In this document: positions 8,708 to 16,573 of the stretch, in pieces
How positions within the stretch are numbered: the stretch's first letter is position 1
Layout: each line of letters opens with the position of its first letter
Origin: an uncultured Roseicyclus sp.
GTDB lineage: Bacteria; Pseudomonadota; Alphaproteobacteria; Rhodobacterales; Rhodobacteraceae
DNA length: 64,000 bases
Assembly: GCA_947500415.1 (NCBI GenBank)
Contig: CANMRT010000001.1
Span: forward strand, 1,266,982-1,330,981
Direction: 5' to 3'
The notes under the pieces: model-generated
Databases searched by the model: none
The model's input: only the letters and a program-made list of their open reading frames with translations
What the model was told of the DNA's origin: nothing
Made by a program: the position numbers and the translations under genes

Positions 8708-8966
8708 TGTTGCCTCTTCAGTTAACGCACCCATTCGGGCTCCGATATACGAATTGGAAAACCGCAAACACTCAAACACCCATCTCGAGAAGTTGAGATG
8801 GACCGAGCTCTGCGTCTTTCACAAAGCACCTTCTGAACAAGCAAAGAAAAAGTCAAAGACAACCAGCAGCGGTCTTTCGTGGCACGATCCCGGAACGCGC
8901 GCAACGGGACAGAATAGCCCCAAATCCGTAACACCGATCTTGGCAGGACTCTGAAGAAGCTTGAGT
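8708..8966. other. Intergenic gap between PLD-helicase and STAND-like genes
   Basis: A 259-base gap within an otherwise tight minus-strand gene set. It has a small inverted repeat, CATCTC at 8781-8786 and GAGATG at 8795-8800. No gene was seen. It may carry a promoter for the STAND-like/TOPRIM pair. Confidence 0.4.
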
Positions 8967-11900
8967 CTAAGATCTCGCTTCGAAGATAACCGCCACCCGA
9001 CTGAGAACATCCATCGGTTGGCCTTCCGACAAGGCCGTGCACTGAGCCAAGAGTTTCTGCATCCTTTCACTTACAGCCGAGCGGACATCGTCTGGCTGCT
9101 CTTGGAAAGCTCGGTAGATCGCGTCGATCCCGATGTAGTCGGGTATTTCGCCGCCAGATGCACTCCTTTGGCTAACCGTCTCCTTCGCCTCGATCCAGAA
9201 AACATCGAGTTCGTGTGCCCAGGCTTCTGCCAGCTTTTCCAGGGTCGGCAGAGTTAAGGAACCGAAGAGCGCTTGACCAGCATCACCGGTGTCGCGTCCT
9301 GATAGGAAACTTGCGAGCGACGCGAGAAGGGAAACCGTTCGAGCTGGCCGAACATCCCAGTGGGTCAGATGCGCGAGGGTGCTGCCGAGACGGCTGAACG
9401 TAGCTGATATCGCATCTAGTTCTGGGCGGTGGCTTTGCACGCCTCGGCGGCGTGTTTCGGCATAGGCGGCGTATAGGAGTCTAGCTGCTTCGACCTGGTC
9501 GCCAATGATCTCTGCGCGCCCATCGACATCTCGAACGGCAATCAAGCGAGGCGGTAGAACGGTAGGGTCTTGGGGGCTGCCTGTGCGACCGCCCAAGAGG
9601 AGGATGGTGACTGGCTCAACTGAGGACAGAAGGCAGAGTTCCGCTCCCCAGAGACCTCGAGGGGTTGCGTTCCAGACCCGGCGCAGAACGTCAGCAGGCA
9701 ACACACGCCGAAGCTCTTCAAGCTGATCGAAGTAATTATTGGGGCGGAGGATGCGCGGCTTCTTGACCTGTTCGAGAACAAGATCGGTCAGATCACCGGC
9801 AGAAAACTCAACCAACTCTGATGGTAGGTCTTCGGCGCCAACACCTGACAGGAGAGCGATGCTGGCGACACGAGCGCGCGCCTTGTGATCCGATGACAGA
9901 ACCAGCCCGGGCAGGTCGAAGGTGTAGTAGTGGATGCGGGAATTGGGACTGTCGATCCGGTCGATCCGGCCCAACCCCTGAATGAGGCTCTTGACGTCGG
10001 ACGTGACGCCAATGATCCCAAGCGCAGAGGCGATCTGGAGGTTGATCCCTTCCGCCATCTGGAATGTGAGGAACATGGCCCGTGGCTTTAGCGGGGCGAC
10101 ATGTTTCCCATCGATGCCGAAATACTCCTGCGCATCTGCTCCCGATCGGATGTGATGCAGCTTCTTACCGGTCTTGATCCGTGCACCAGGTGCGACCACG
10201 AACACCCCGGGCCTTCGGCCACGTTGACCTGCAAGAAGTCTGGCATAGACTTCGAGAACGCCGACCCGCTCAGCAAGGAAAATGGCATGGCCATGCTTTC
10301 GAAGGATGTCTCGCATGACACCGGCCCGGGCTTCATCAATGCTGTCGAGGCTAGGATGATTCAGAAGTCTACTAATCCGGCTACAAACCGGCGTTTCGCT
10401 GTCCTCAGATTCGGCATCGACTTCTTCGAGCAAAACTCCATCCGGAATAGCAATGCCGCGGGCGTTTAGTTTCTCGGCGCGTCTTAGGTTTTCTCCGATT
10501 GATGCTCGCCCTCGCTGATCGGCTTCACTGTCGCGCTCTCTGGCCCATTCTTCGCGTGCAAAGGTTATCGACGCGCGCAGCAAAGCGAGGAAGTTCCGGA
10601 TGTGAATACGCGATTTGTCGTGGAATTTAATTTCTGTGTGGGCAGCGCGTTGGGGGTCGGCAGACACAAGGGTGACCCCAGTCGTGATGCACTCCGCTAG
10701 TGCCTTGATCCGCGCAATGATTTGGCGCTGATGATCGCTCAGTGCAGTATCTTCCCGGTGGCTTCGGATCGTTGGGTAAACGAAAGCACCGGTTTTTCGA
10801 TCTGGACTCTCCCCAATGCAATCCCGTTGGCGCCGCACGACGTATGGCGCCAAGGCTTCTGCCAAGCCTTCCTGAAGAGCACTGATTTGCAGCCCGCCTG
10901 TTTCTAGCTGGCGTTCGACTTTGTTGACTTCGACCTGTAGCGCTTCCGCGCTGTCGAACAGATCGTCCTGTACCCTTTGATCTTCGATCCGGCGGTTCAT
11001 CTGGTCGAGGTGGCGCACGAGCTCTCCCCGCTTTCGAACCTTGGCCATGTGTTGGTTGATCTGCTCCGTGATGGGCGGAGGCACATAGATCGACGCGCGC
11101 TTCTCATGGAATGCAAGCAAGCCGTCCAGGCCTTGGTTTCCCATTAGCGTGGCCGACAAACAGGCGGTCCAGATCGCGGGACTGCGTTCGAAGACAAGCG
11201 AACGTGCAGAAGGTGCAAGGTATCGCGAGCTCAGTCGGTGGCTTTCATCGACGATCATTGATGCAGACGAACGGACCGCCCGGTTGATCTCGTCCAATTC
11301 CGCAGTCTCCTCCTTACCTCGCCGCGACAGGTGACTGTGCTTGATCGGTTTGAAGTTCGCAGGCGCGTTTGTTGTCCAGTTCTTCAGAACACTTGCGGGT
11401 ATCAGGGCGAGCGAGCCAAGCCGTTGTTGATCGGCGCGCTCTCCCCAGGAAAAGACCGTTTGCCCATGGCTGACCGGTAGAACCGTCGCCAGGTGTTTTC
11501 CGATGTCGGTTTTCCCTGCGCCTGTTGGCGCCTCGACAAAGGCAAAGCCGTGTTCATAGACCGTCCCTGCAGCCTCATAGACAAGATCGGCCTGGAAGGG
11601 TTGAGGCGGACGTCCGGCGCTGGTTTCGCCTGCGACACGCCAGGGGGTGAAGGTTGTGGCTTCGTGAACCGTTCTGGCCACTGCTTCTTCGGGTGAGACA
11701 AGGCGGATCAGCGCTCGAAGGATTTCCAGCGCTGTTTCTGTCCAGTCGCGCCCCATGTCCCAATACTGCTCAGCAGCCGCGCAACGCGCAGTCGCAAGTT
11801 CGGGCCAGGCATCGGCGTCGTCCATGAATTCCAGATTGCGGCGCAAACCGTTGATCGAGAAATTGGCACTTCCCGAAAGTGCCTTGTCCCCACCTACAAA

Positions 11901-12416
11901 AAGCTTCGCATGAAGCATTGGTGGACGGCGCCCTAGTTTTTCTTCTGCCAGATCAGGATCGAAAATACGGAATTTGATAATCCCGCGCTCGATTGCATCC
12001 ATTGCAAGAACTGCCCGCAAGTCGGCTAGATCAACAACAGAAAAGCCCCTTGCGCCAAGGAAATGCTGGCGCGCTTCATCTGCTACTGATCGGCCACTGC
12101 CACCTAAAACCTGTCGTGTTTCGGTGTTGGAACCAAAGGCAATGCGAATACTGCCCTCTGTGCGTTCGCCAAGGTTTTCGATTGTTTCGAGCAAGATGGT
12201 CAGAGAAGACAGGAAGTCCTGATAACCTGTGACCATCAAACAACTCGGTTGCCTTAGAACAGTTTTGATTAGGTCACTCACCGGGCGCGTTGCATTGTCG
12301 CCCCAGGCCCCATGATGAGACGCAGGGGGCATTTCGGTCGTGCGCTCATCTCGATCAGAGTCGCTTCCGCGCGAGAAAAAGCGTGAAATCAGTCCTTGCC
12401 GCTCCCTGGTTCCCAT
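8967..12416 (-). CDS. PLD-like nuclease fused to SNF2-type helicase, candidate defence protein
   Basis: A 1149-residue protein. Residues about 50-225 form a phospholipase D-like domain with one HxK motif (HAKLFVGG, His169/Lys171) and SGSANFS. A superfamily 2 helicase follows: Walker A APTGAGKT at 296-303, DESH at 390-393, SAT at 421-423, and motif VI IQGLGRIDR at 812-820. The last motif resembles RapA/HepA-type SNF2 enzymes. A charged insertion at about 450-680 separates the two helicase lobes. The order is nuclease then translocase, as in several anti-phage proteins. It is the first gene of a minus-strand set leading into the STAND-like and TOPRIM genes. Confidence 0.78.
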   Translation of the reverse strand: MGTRERQGLISRFFSRGSDSDRDERTTEMPPASHHGAWGDNATRPVSDLIKTVLRQPSCLMVTGYQDFLSSLTILLETIENLGERTEGSIRIAFGSNTETRQVLGGSGRSVADEARQHFLGARGFSVVDLADLRAVLAMDAIERGIIKFRIFDPDLAEEKLGRRPPMLHAKLFVGGDKALSGSANFSINGLRRNLEFMDDADAWPELATARCAAAEQYWDMGRDWTETALEILRALIRLVSPEEAVARTVHEATTFTPWRVAGETSAGRPPQPFQADLVYEAAGTVYEHGFAFVEAPTGAGKTDIGKHLATVLPVSHGQTVFSWGERADQQRLGSLALIPASVLKNWTTNAPANFKPIKHSHLSRRGKEETAELDEINRAVRSSASMIVDESHRLSSRYLAPSARSLVFERSPAIWTACLSATLMGNQGLDGLLAFHEKRASIYVPPPITEQINQHMAKVRKRGELVRHLDQMNRRIEDQRVQDDLFDSAEALQVEVNKVERQLETGGLQISALQEGLAEALAPYVVRRQRDCIGESPDRKTGAFVYPTIRSHREDTALSDHQRQIIARIKALAECITTGVTLVSADPQRAAHTEIKFHDKSRIHIRNFLALLRASITFAREEWARERDSEADQRGRASIGENLRRAEKLNARGIAIPDGVLLEEVDAESEDSETPVCSRISRLLNHPSLDSIDEARAGVMRDILRKHGHAIFLAERVGVLEVYARLLAGQRGRRPGVFVVAPGARIKTGKKLHHIRSGADAQEYFGIDGKHVAPLKPRAMFLTFQMAEGINLQIASALGIIGVTSDVKSLIQGLGRIDRIDSPNSRIHYYTFDLPGLVLSSDHKARARVASIALLSGVGAEDLPSELVEFSAGDLTDLVLEQVKKPRILRPNNYFDQLEELRRVLPADVLRRVWNATPRGLWGAELCLLSSVEPVTILLLGGRTGSPQDPTVLPPRLIAVRDVDGRAEIIGDQVEAARLLYAAYAETRRRGVQSHRPELDAISATFSRLGSTLAHLTHWDVRPARTVSLLASLASFLSGRDTGDAGQALFGSLTLPTLEKLAEAWAHELDVFWIEAKETVSQRSASGGEIPDYIGIDAIYRAFQEQPDDVRSAVSERMQKLLAQCTALSEGQPMDVLSRVAVIFEARS

Positions 12417-12473
12417 GTGCCGTTGTCTTCCTATGCCCCCAGGGGCAACGTTAAATCGGTTTTGTCCAAGCTA

Positions 12474-14648
12474 TCAGTCTTGATTTAGAATTCCGAGTTC
12501 CGCCCAAAGCTTGCACGGTGCTGGCGAAGCTAATTCCCACTGTACCTCAATTGGCTTCTCACCCTTCCACCCGGCGAACCTGGGTTGCCCGCAATAGATG
12601 AATGGATTGACCTTGCCGTTCACCTTGTTCCCGCGGCGGATGAACAGGTGCACTTCGTGGCCTTCCTCGCCGCTGATAATACGGCCATGCTTGCTGTCCT
12701 GGCGCGTCTGGTTCTGGCTGAACCATTTCAGGCGTGACGGGCTGAGGAATGCGTTTTCGTAGGTCAGGTCCTGGGTCGAGACATTGGCAAGCAGGATCAT
12801 GATCTTCTTTTCGGGCAGTGCCTTCATCCCGGTGCGCCAGAGGTTCTGTTGATATTCTTCGCCAAAGAATGCAGCAATGTCAGGCACGTAGTAGCGATTC
12901 CAAAGCTCCAGAGCCTGTGGCTTGCCGACAAAGGTCGCGGAGGCCTCGGCGGCCTCGCGGACGATGGGCGTTTCCGCCAGGCGCCATTCGACCAACTCGC
13001 GCACGAGCGGTTCCAACTGGCCTGACGCGTCAGGTCGCGCCAGTCGAAGGCCGTCGCTGCCCTGAGCCACGTGCGGGTTGAAGGCGAGCTCTGACGCGCC
13101 ATCGCTCGGTTGCCGCCCGGCTACGACGTCGCGCAATCCGGTTAGGGCGGCGCGGGACAGCCCCCTGGGCCGTTCCAACTCGCGCAGCAAGCGGCCGTGG
13201 GTGGCAAAAGCACGTTCGGGCAGTGGGTCGCCCATGTCCCGGACGAAGTCGAACCAGCCGCCGTGGCCGGAAGAGCGAGGATCGAAGCCGTTGCGGAAGA
13301 CTTCGACGGCCGTGGGCCGGATGCTGTTCCGGTCCCGGAAGTCGAGATAGAAGGCTTCGAGCTCCGCCGCGCCTTCTCTCGGGCGGAGGAGGTTGCGCAG
13401 GATGTCGATGACCTCGAGCTCATAGGTGATCTCGCAGCCTTGGGGCATCTGAAATTCGCCGGCCTGAAGCGCCTCTAGTTTGGTCGAGATCGAGCGATCA
13501 CCTGCGCCCGCCTGCAAAAGGGTCGCGACCTTGGTCAAGAAGCTGCGGTGGTTACCGATATGGTCGATCACCTGAAGCACCTTGCCTTCGACGCGGCGCA
13601 ATCCACGACCAAGCTGCTGTAGCCAGATGATCCCGCTTTCGGTCGGGCGCAGCATCAGAACAGTGCCTATCTCTGGCACGTCCACGCCTTCGTTGAACAT
13701 GTCGACCGCGAAGAGGATGTCGACTTCTCCGCGACCGAGCGCTGCCAGGGAACTCGCCCGCGGAGCGGAGCCTTGGCCCGAATGGACCGCAACAGCGTTC
13801 AGGCCGGCGGTGCGGAAATAATCCGCCATGTAGTCGGCGTGGCGCATGGAACAGCAAAAGCCGATCGCTGGGCCGGTTGCGCGTTTGCGGTATTGTTCCA
13901 ACGCATTCAGCGCCCGCGCCTCGGTGGCGAGTGCGGCGTCTAGGGCGGTGGGATCGAACTGGCCGGAGCGCCAGGGGATCTGGGCGTAATCCACGTCATC
14001 CGGCACGCCGAAATAGTGAAAGGGCGACAGGTGGCCAGCGTCGATCCCGCGGAACAGGTCGCATTCGTAGACGAGGTTTTCGCCGCAAAGGCCAAGCAGA
14101 TCGGCGCCATCGGTCCGGTCGGGCGTCGCGGTCAGGCCCAACAGGAAGCCGGGCGTGAAATGCTCGATCAGCTTCTGATAGGTGCGGGCGGCGGCATGGT
14201 GGAATTCATCAACCACGATGTAGTCGAAATGGTCCCGGTCGAACTGGCGCAAGTGACCGACGCGGCCTAGTGTCTGAACCGAGGCGAAGAGGATTTCCGC
14301 ATCCGCCACTTTCTCAGTGCCCGTGTAGCGGCCGAGCTTGGCTTCGGGGCGCACCTTGCGAAAGGCCGCCATCGCTTGGGTCAGAATTTCGTCGCGGTGA
14401 GCAACGAACAGGATGCGGTCCGCCCTGGCACGGATCGTGTCGAAGGCGGCCAGCCAGGTCTTTCCCAGCCCGGTGGCCAGCACGACAAGTCCGGCGCGGT
14501 GGCCGTTCGATCGGCTCTGCGCGAGCGCTTCCAATGCCTCCCGCTGAATCGTGTGCGGCTCTGGCGGCGGACCTTCCTCGGCAACAACGCGGCAGTGAAC
14601 TCGGGCATCGGCCGCGCCCTGCGACGTTTCGCATAGGCTTCGATCCAC
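12474..14648 (-). CDS. SF2 helicase with DUF3427-like C-terminus (3' part of a frameshifted PLD-helicase gene)
   Basis: This part has Walker A ATGLGKT, VVDEFHH, LTATPDR and QQLGRGLRR, all typical of DEAD/H superfamily 2 helicases. A long C-terminal region resembles the DUF3427 part of restriction-like PLD-helicase proteins. Homologous proteins usually carry the PLD domain and helicase in one chain. Here the PLD part (14381-15322) is in another frame. The junction is near 14569-14573, where one missing C would restore PLLPRKV-PPPEPHTIQREA. If translated alone it would need the GTG at 14648. It may be a pseudogene, a programmed frameshift or a sequencing error. Confidence 0.8.
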   Translation of the reverse strand: MDRSLCETSQGAADARVHCRVVAEEGPPPEPHTIQREALEALAQSRSNGHRAGLVVLATGLGKTWLAAFDTIRARADRILFVAHRDEILTQAMAAFRKVRPEAKLGRYTGTEKVADAEILFASVQTLGRVGHLRQFDRDHFDYIVVDEFHHAAARTYQKLIEHFTPGFLLGLTATPDRTDGADLLGLCGENLVYECDLFRGIDAGHLSPFHYFGVPDDVDYAQIPWRSGQFDPTALDAALATEARALNALEQYRKRATGPAIGFCCSMRHADYMADYFRTAGLNAVAVHSGQGSAPRASSLAALGRGEVDILFAVDMFNEGVDVPEIGTVLMLRPTESGIIWLQQLGRGLRRVEGKVLQVIDHIGNHRSFLTKVATLLQAGAGDRSISTKLEALQAGEFQMPQGCEITYELEVIDILRNLLRPREGAAELEAFYLDFRDRNSIRPTAVEVFRNGFDPRSSGHGGWFDFVRDMGDPLPERAFATHGRLLRELERPRGLSRAALTGLRDVVAGRQPSDGASELAFNPHVAQGSDGLRLARPDASGQLEPLVRELVEWRLAETPIVREAAEASATFVGKPQALELWNRYYVPDIAAFFGEEYQQNLWRTGMKALPEKKIMILLANVSTQDLTYENAFLSPSRLKWFSQNQTRQDSKHGRIISGEEGHEVHLFIRRGNKVNGKVNPFIYCGQPRFAGWKGEKPIEVQWELASPAPCKLWAELGILNQD

Positions 14649-15322
14649 GCTGCCGTCAGCGGCTTGACCTCTGGCCGTACCAGCAGGTCCTCAAAGGCCG
14701 CTCCGACACTGTCAGCCGCTTCTTCGGAATGCAGGTTCCATTCCACACCATCGGTCAGCGCCGATTGGGACAGGTTGGAGCTACCAACAATCGCCGCCCC
14801 GCGTGCATCGGCGGCCCGGAACAGCCAAGCCTTGGGGTGAAAGCTGAGGCCACCCGTCTCGAAAACGAAAAGCTCCGCGCCTTCCAGGTCCAGCAAACGC
14901 GCCAAGGCTGTCGGGTCGGTCGTATCGAGATAGTCGCCCACCACGATCCTGAGCCGTCCCCCACGTGCCAGCAACTCGCGTAACCAGGGCTCGAGCAAGG
15001 CCACGCCGCTGTCCATGGCAAAGGCAACGGCAAGGTCGACTGAGTGCGCGGTGTCCAACCGTTCGGCGAGCAACGGCAGGAGCGGATCGCGGCCGCCGGT
15101 CGTCAGGCGTGCGCCACTGGCTTCCCGCAGGTGAAAATGGCCGTGATCGGATGAGGCAGCGAAACCAGCCGTGCCGCGACCAAGTGCGGCGCCCACTTCG
15201 GCTAGCATGGTCATCTGTTCCGGGCCGGTCAGGTCATCCCACGCGGGCACATGCCGAGGGGCGGGGATCAATCCGGCCTCACGGTGCATGCAAATCGGGC
15301 AGGTGAGGCGCGGGTCAGTCAC
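14381..15322 (-). CDS. PLD-like nuclease domain (5' part of a frameshifted PLD-helicase gene)
   Basis: The start is a GTG at 15322. The N-terminus carries CPICMH, a short zinc-knuckle-like start. A PLD-like domain follows with FHPKAWLF (HxK) and IVGSSNLSQSAL, the usual one-motif arrangement of restriction-like PLD enzymes. After about residue 250 the reading becomes unnatural, because the true continuation, the helicase, lies in the neighbouring frame. The two open frames overlap by 268 bases. This is the last gene before the right end of the island. Confidence 0.75.
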   Translation of the reverse strand: MTDPRLTCPICMHREAGLIPAPRHVPAWDDLTGPEQMTMLAEVGAALGRGTAGFAASSDHGHFHLREASGARLTTGGRDPLLPLLAERLDTAHSVDLAVAFAMDSGVALLEPWLRELLARGGRLRIVVGDYLDTTDPTALARLLDLEGAELFVFETGGLSFHPKAWLFRAADARGAAIVGSSNLSQSALTDGVEWNLHSEEAADSVGAAFEDLLVRPEVKPLTAAWIEAYAKRRRARPMPEFTAALLPRKVRRQSRTRFSGRHWKRSRRADRTATAPDLSCWPPGWERPGWPPSTRSVPGRTASCSLLTATKF

Positions 15323-15446
15323 ACTCGTCCAGATTGATCTTCTCTACTGAGACCATTGGTAAGGATCGCCGCTGGCATGTCCAGGCGCCAGGACGATGCG
15401 GCGCCGGCTCGAGCTTTGATTTCCGGCCTTAATCCGCTTCGGAAAA

Positions 15447-15501
15447 GTGGGACACATATCCGGAAAAACCCAATAAACATGGCGAAAGAAAAAAGTCCCA
15501 C
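15447..15501. promoter_or_regulatory. Right-end arm-type recombinase sites (inverted GTGGGAC pair)
   Basis: AAAAGTGGGAC at 15443-15453 and AAAAAAGTCCCACCG at 15489-15503 repeat the two words found at the left end (587-621). AAAAAAGTCCCAC is also the inverse of the left-end GTGGGACTTTTTT at 615-627. They lie 39-93 bases inside attR. The role as binding sites for integrase or excisionase is inferred from symmetry. Confidence 0.5.
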
Positions 15502-15539
15502 CGACCCATAACTTAATATATTAAAAACAGTCGTTTATG

Positions 15540-15554
15540 CGCCCCCGGGCACCA
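15540..15554 (+). repeat. attR: second copy of the 15-bp tRNA-Phe end
   Basis: This is an exact copy of tRNA-Phe bases 525-539, CGCCCCCGGGCACCA, with no other tRNA sequence around it. It is followed immediately by CTTTTTCTG, which looks like the original downstream end of the tRNA transcript before insertion. It marks the right boundary of the island. Confidence 0.88.
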
Positions 15555-15576
15555 CTTTTTCTGACATGTCGCGCCG

Positions 15577-16524
15577 TTACGAGTTTGCGATTGAGCCGTA
15601 GAAGTCTTGGACCAAAGCAAGCGTCGCATCACGTGTAGGGGCGCCGAGCCTTCCGCCAAGAACCTGGCATTTCAGCGCGGCGGCAGCACTGGCGAAACGG
15701 ATGGCGTGCGGAGAACTGCTGCCCTCGACCAATGCTTGCGTGAACGCTCCGTGGAAGACATCGCCTGCACCATTGGTGTCGACCACGCGAACATTTGGGC
15801 AGGGGATATGCTGCATGCCCGCATTAGCGTGTTCAATCCAGTAAGCGCCGTTTGCGCCGTCTGTCACGCAGACGAAACACTTGTAGGTTTGGGCAATCTG
15901 GGCCGCGGCGGTCTGTAGCGTGTCAGTCTTGCCTAATATCCGCGCGCCGTCCGCCGAGGCCACGATATGTGTCGCATACTGCGCGAGATCCTTTAGGACC
16001 TCTGCGTCAGCCACATCCGCATCGAGGACGGCCAGAGCGCCATTTTCGAGCGCCGTTTTCAGTGCGATCCTCGCAGCATCTGGCCAGCGCACGTCGGCCA
16101 TGACCGCTGCGTAGTCGGTGATTGGTGGCACTTGTTCTACCGTCGGGGCCGAAAGGATCGCCGGATCGTAGTTCACCAAAACCCAACGCTCGCCAAAGCC
16201 ATCAACCACGATTGTTGCGCAAACACTGCGTGCGCCTCGCACACAGCGTACGTGGGCGCAGTCCACACCTTCATCGGTAATTTCAGTGATGAGGGCAGGG
16301 CCGATCGCATCCTCACCGACGCTCGCCCAAAGTGACGCCTTACCACCGAGTCGTGCGGCGGCCGTTGCAGCGGTTGTTGCCATACCCGAGGCGGTGATGA
16401 TCGAATTGTCGGCAATGTACTTGCCTGGGCCGTTTGAGAAATCATCAACCTGATAAAGTGTGTCCTGGGACAGCGCCCCCGCGAACAGAATCTTGGGAGT
16501 GCGAGGTGTCATGGTTGTGAGCAT
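15577..16524 (-). CDS. PfkB/ribokinase-family sugar kinase
   Basis: About 315 residues counted from the ATG at 16524; a second ATG at 16512 is equally possible. PfkB signatures are present: an N-terminal GG-type substrate region (ASGMATTAATAAARLGG) and the C-terminal ATP/anion-hole motif DTNGAGDVFHGAF with catalytic Asp. The family phosphorylates sugars or nucleosides with ATP. The substrate is not evident; the closest general resemblance is to ribokinase or sulfofructose-kinase-like members. It begins 50 bases after the aminotransferase gene on the same strand, so the two probably form one transcript. It is the first chromosomal gene after the island. Confidence 0.85.
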   Translation of the reverse strand: MLTTMTPRTPKILFAGALSQDTLYQVDDFSNGPGKYIADNSIITASGMATTAATAAARLGGKASLWASVGEDAIGPALITEITDEGVDCAHVRCVRGARSVCATIVVDGFGERWVLVNYDPAILSAPTVEQVPPITDYAAVMADVRWPDAARIALKTALENGALAVLDADVADAEVLKDLAQYATHIVASADGARILGKTDTLQTAAAQIAQTYKCFVCVTDGANGAYWIEHANAGMQHIPCPNVRVVDTNGAGDVFHGAFTQALVEGSSSPHAIRFASAAAALKCQVLGGRLGAPTRDATLALVQDFYGSIANS

Positions 16525-16573
16525 GGGTTGCCATATGCGGCAAACAACCGCTGTTCGGTGCTGGTCGCGGCGA

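Larger units (their letters stand above)
540..15554. mobile_element. Integrative genomic island at tRNA-Phe with defence-like cargo
   Basis: About 15.0 kb between the two 15-base repeats. It contains a tyrosine integrase (2446-3558), an excisionase-like gene (3584-3823), a HigBA-like pair (1398-2122), a broken poly-gamma-glutamate hydrolase gene, a TOPRIM/STAND-like/PLD-helicase unit (4796-12416) and a frameshifted PLD-helicase-DUF3427 gene (12474-15322). Each end has an inverted pair of GTGGGAC sites, as expected for integrase or excisionase arm sites. There are no phage structural genes and no conjugation genes. It therefore looks like a non-autonomous or satellite-type integrative element or defence island. 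Confidence 0.85.

Noticed and set aside
4796-12416. DISARM or Mokosh system
   Set aside because: There is no methyltransferase or DUF1998 helicase as in DISARM, and the PLD domain is N-terminal to an SNF2-type motor, unlike Mokosh as I know it.
15540-15554. Fragment of a second tRNA gene
   Set aside because: Only the last 15 bases match; no D-arm or anticodon arm lies upstream, so it is an attachment-site copy.
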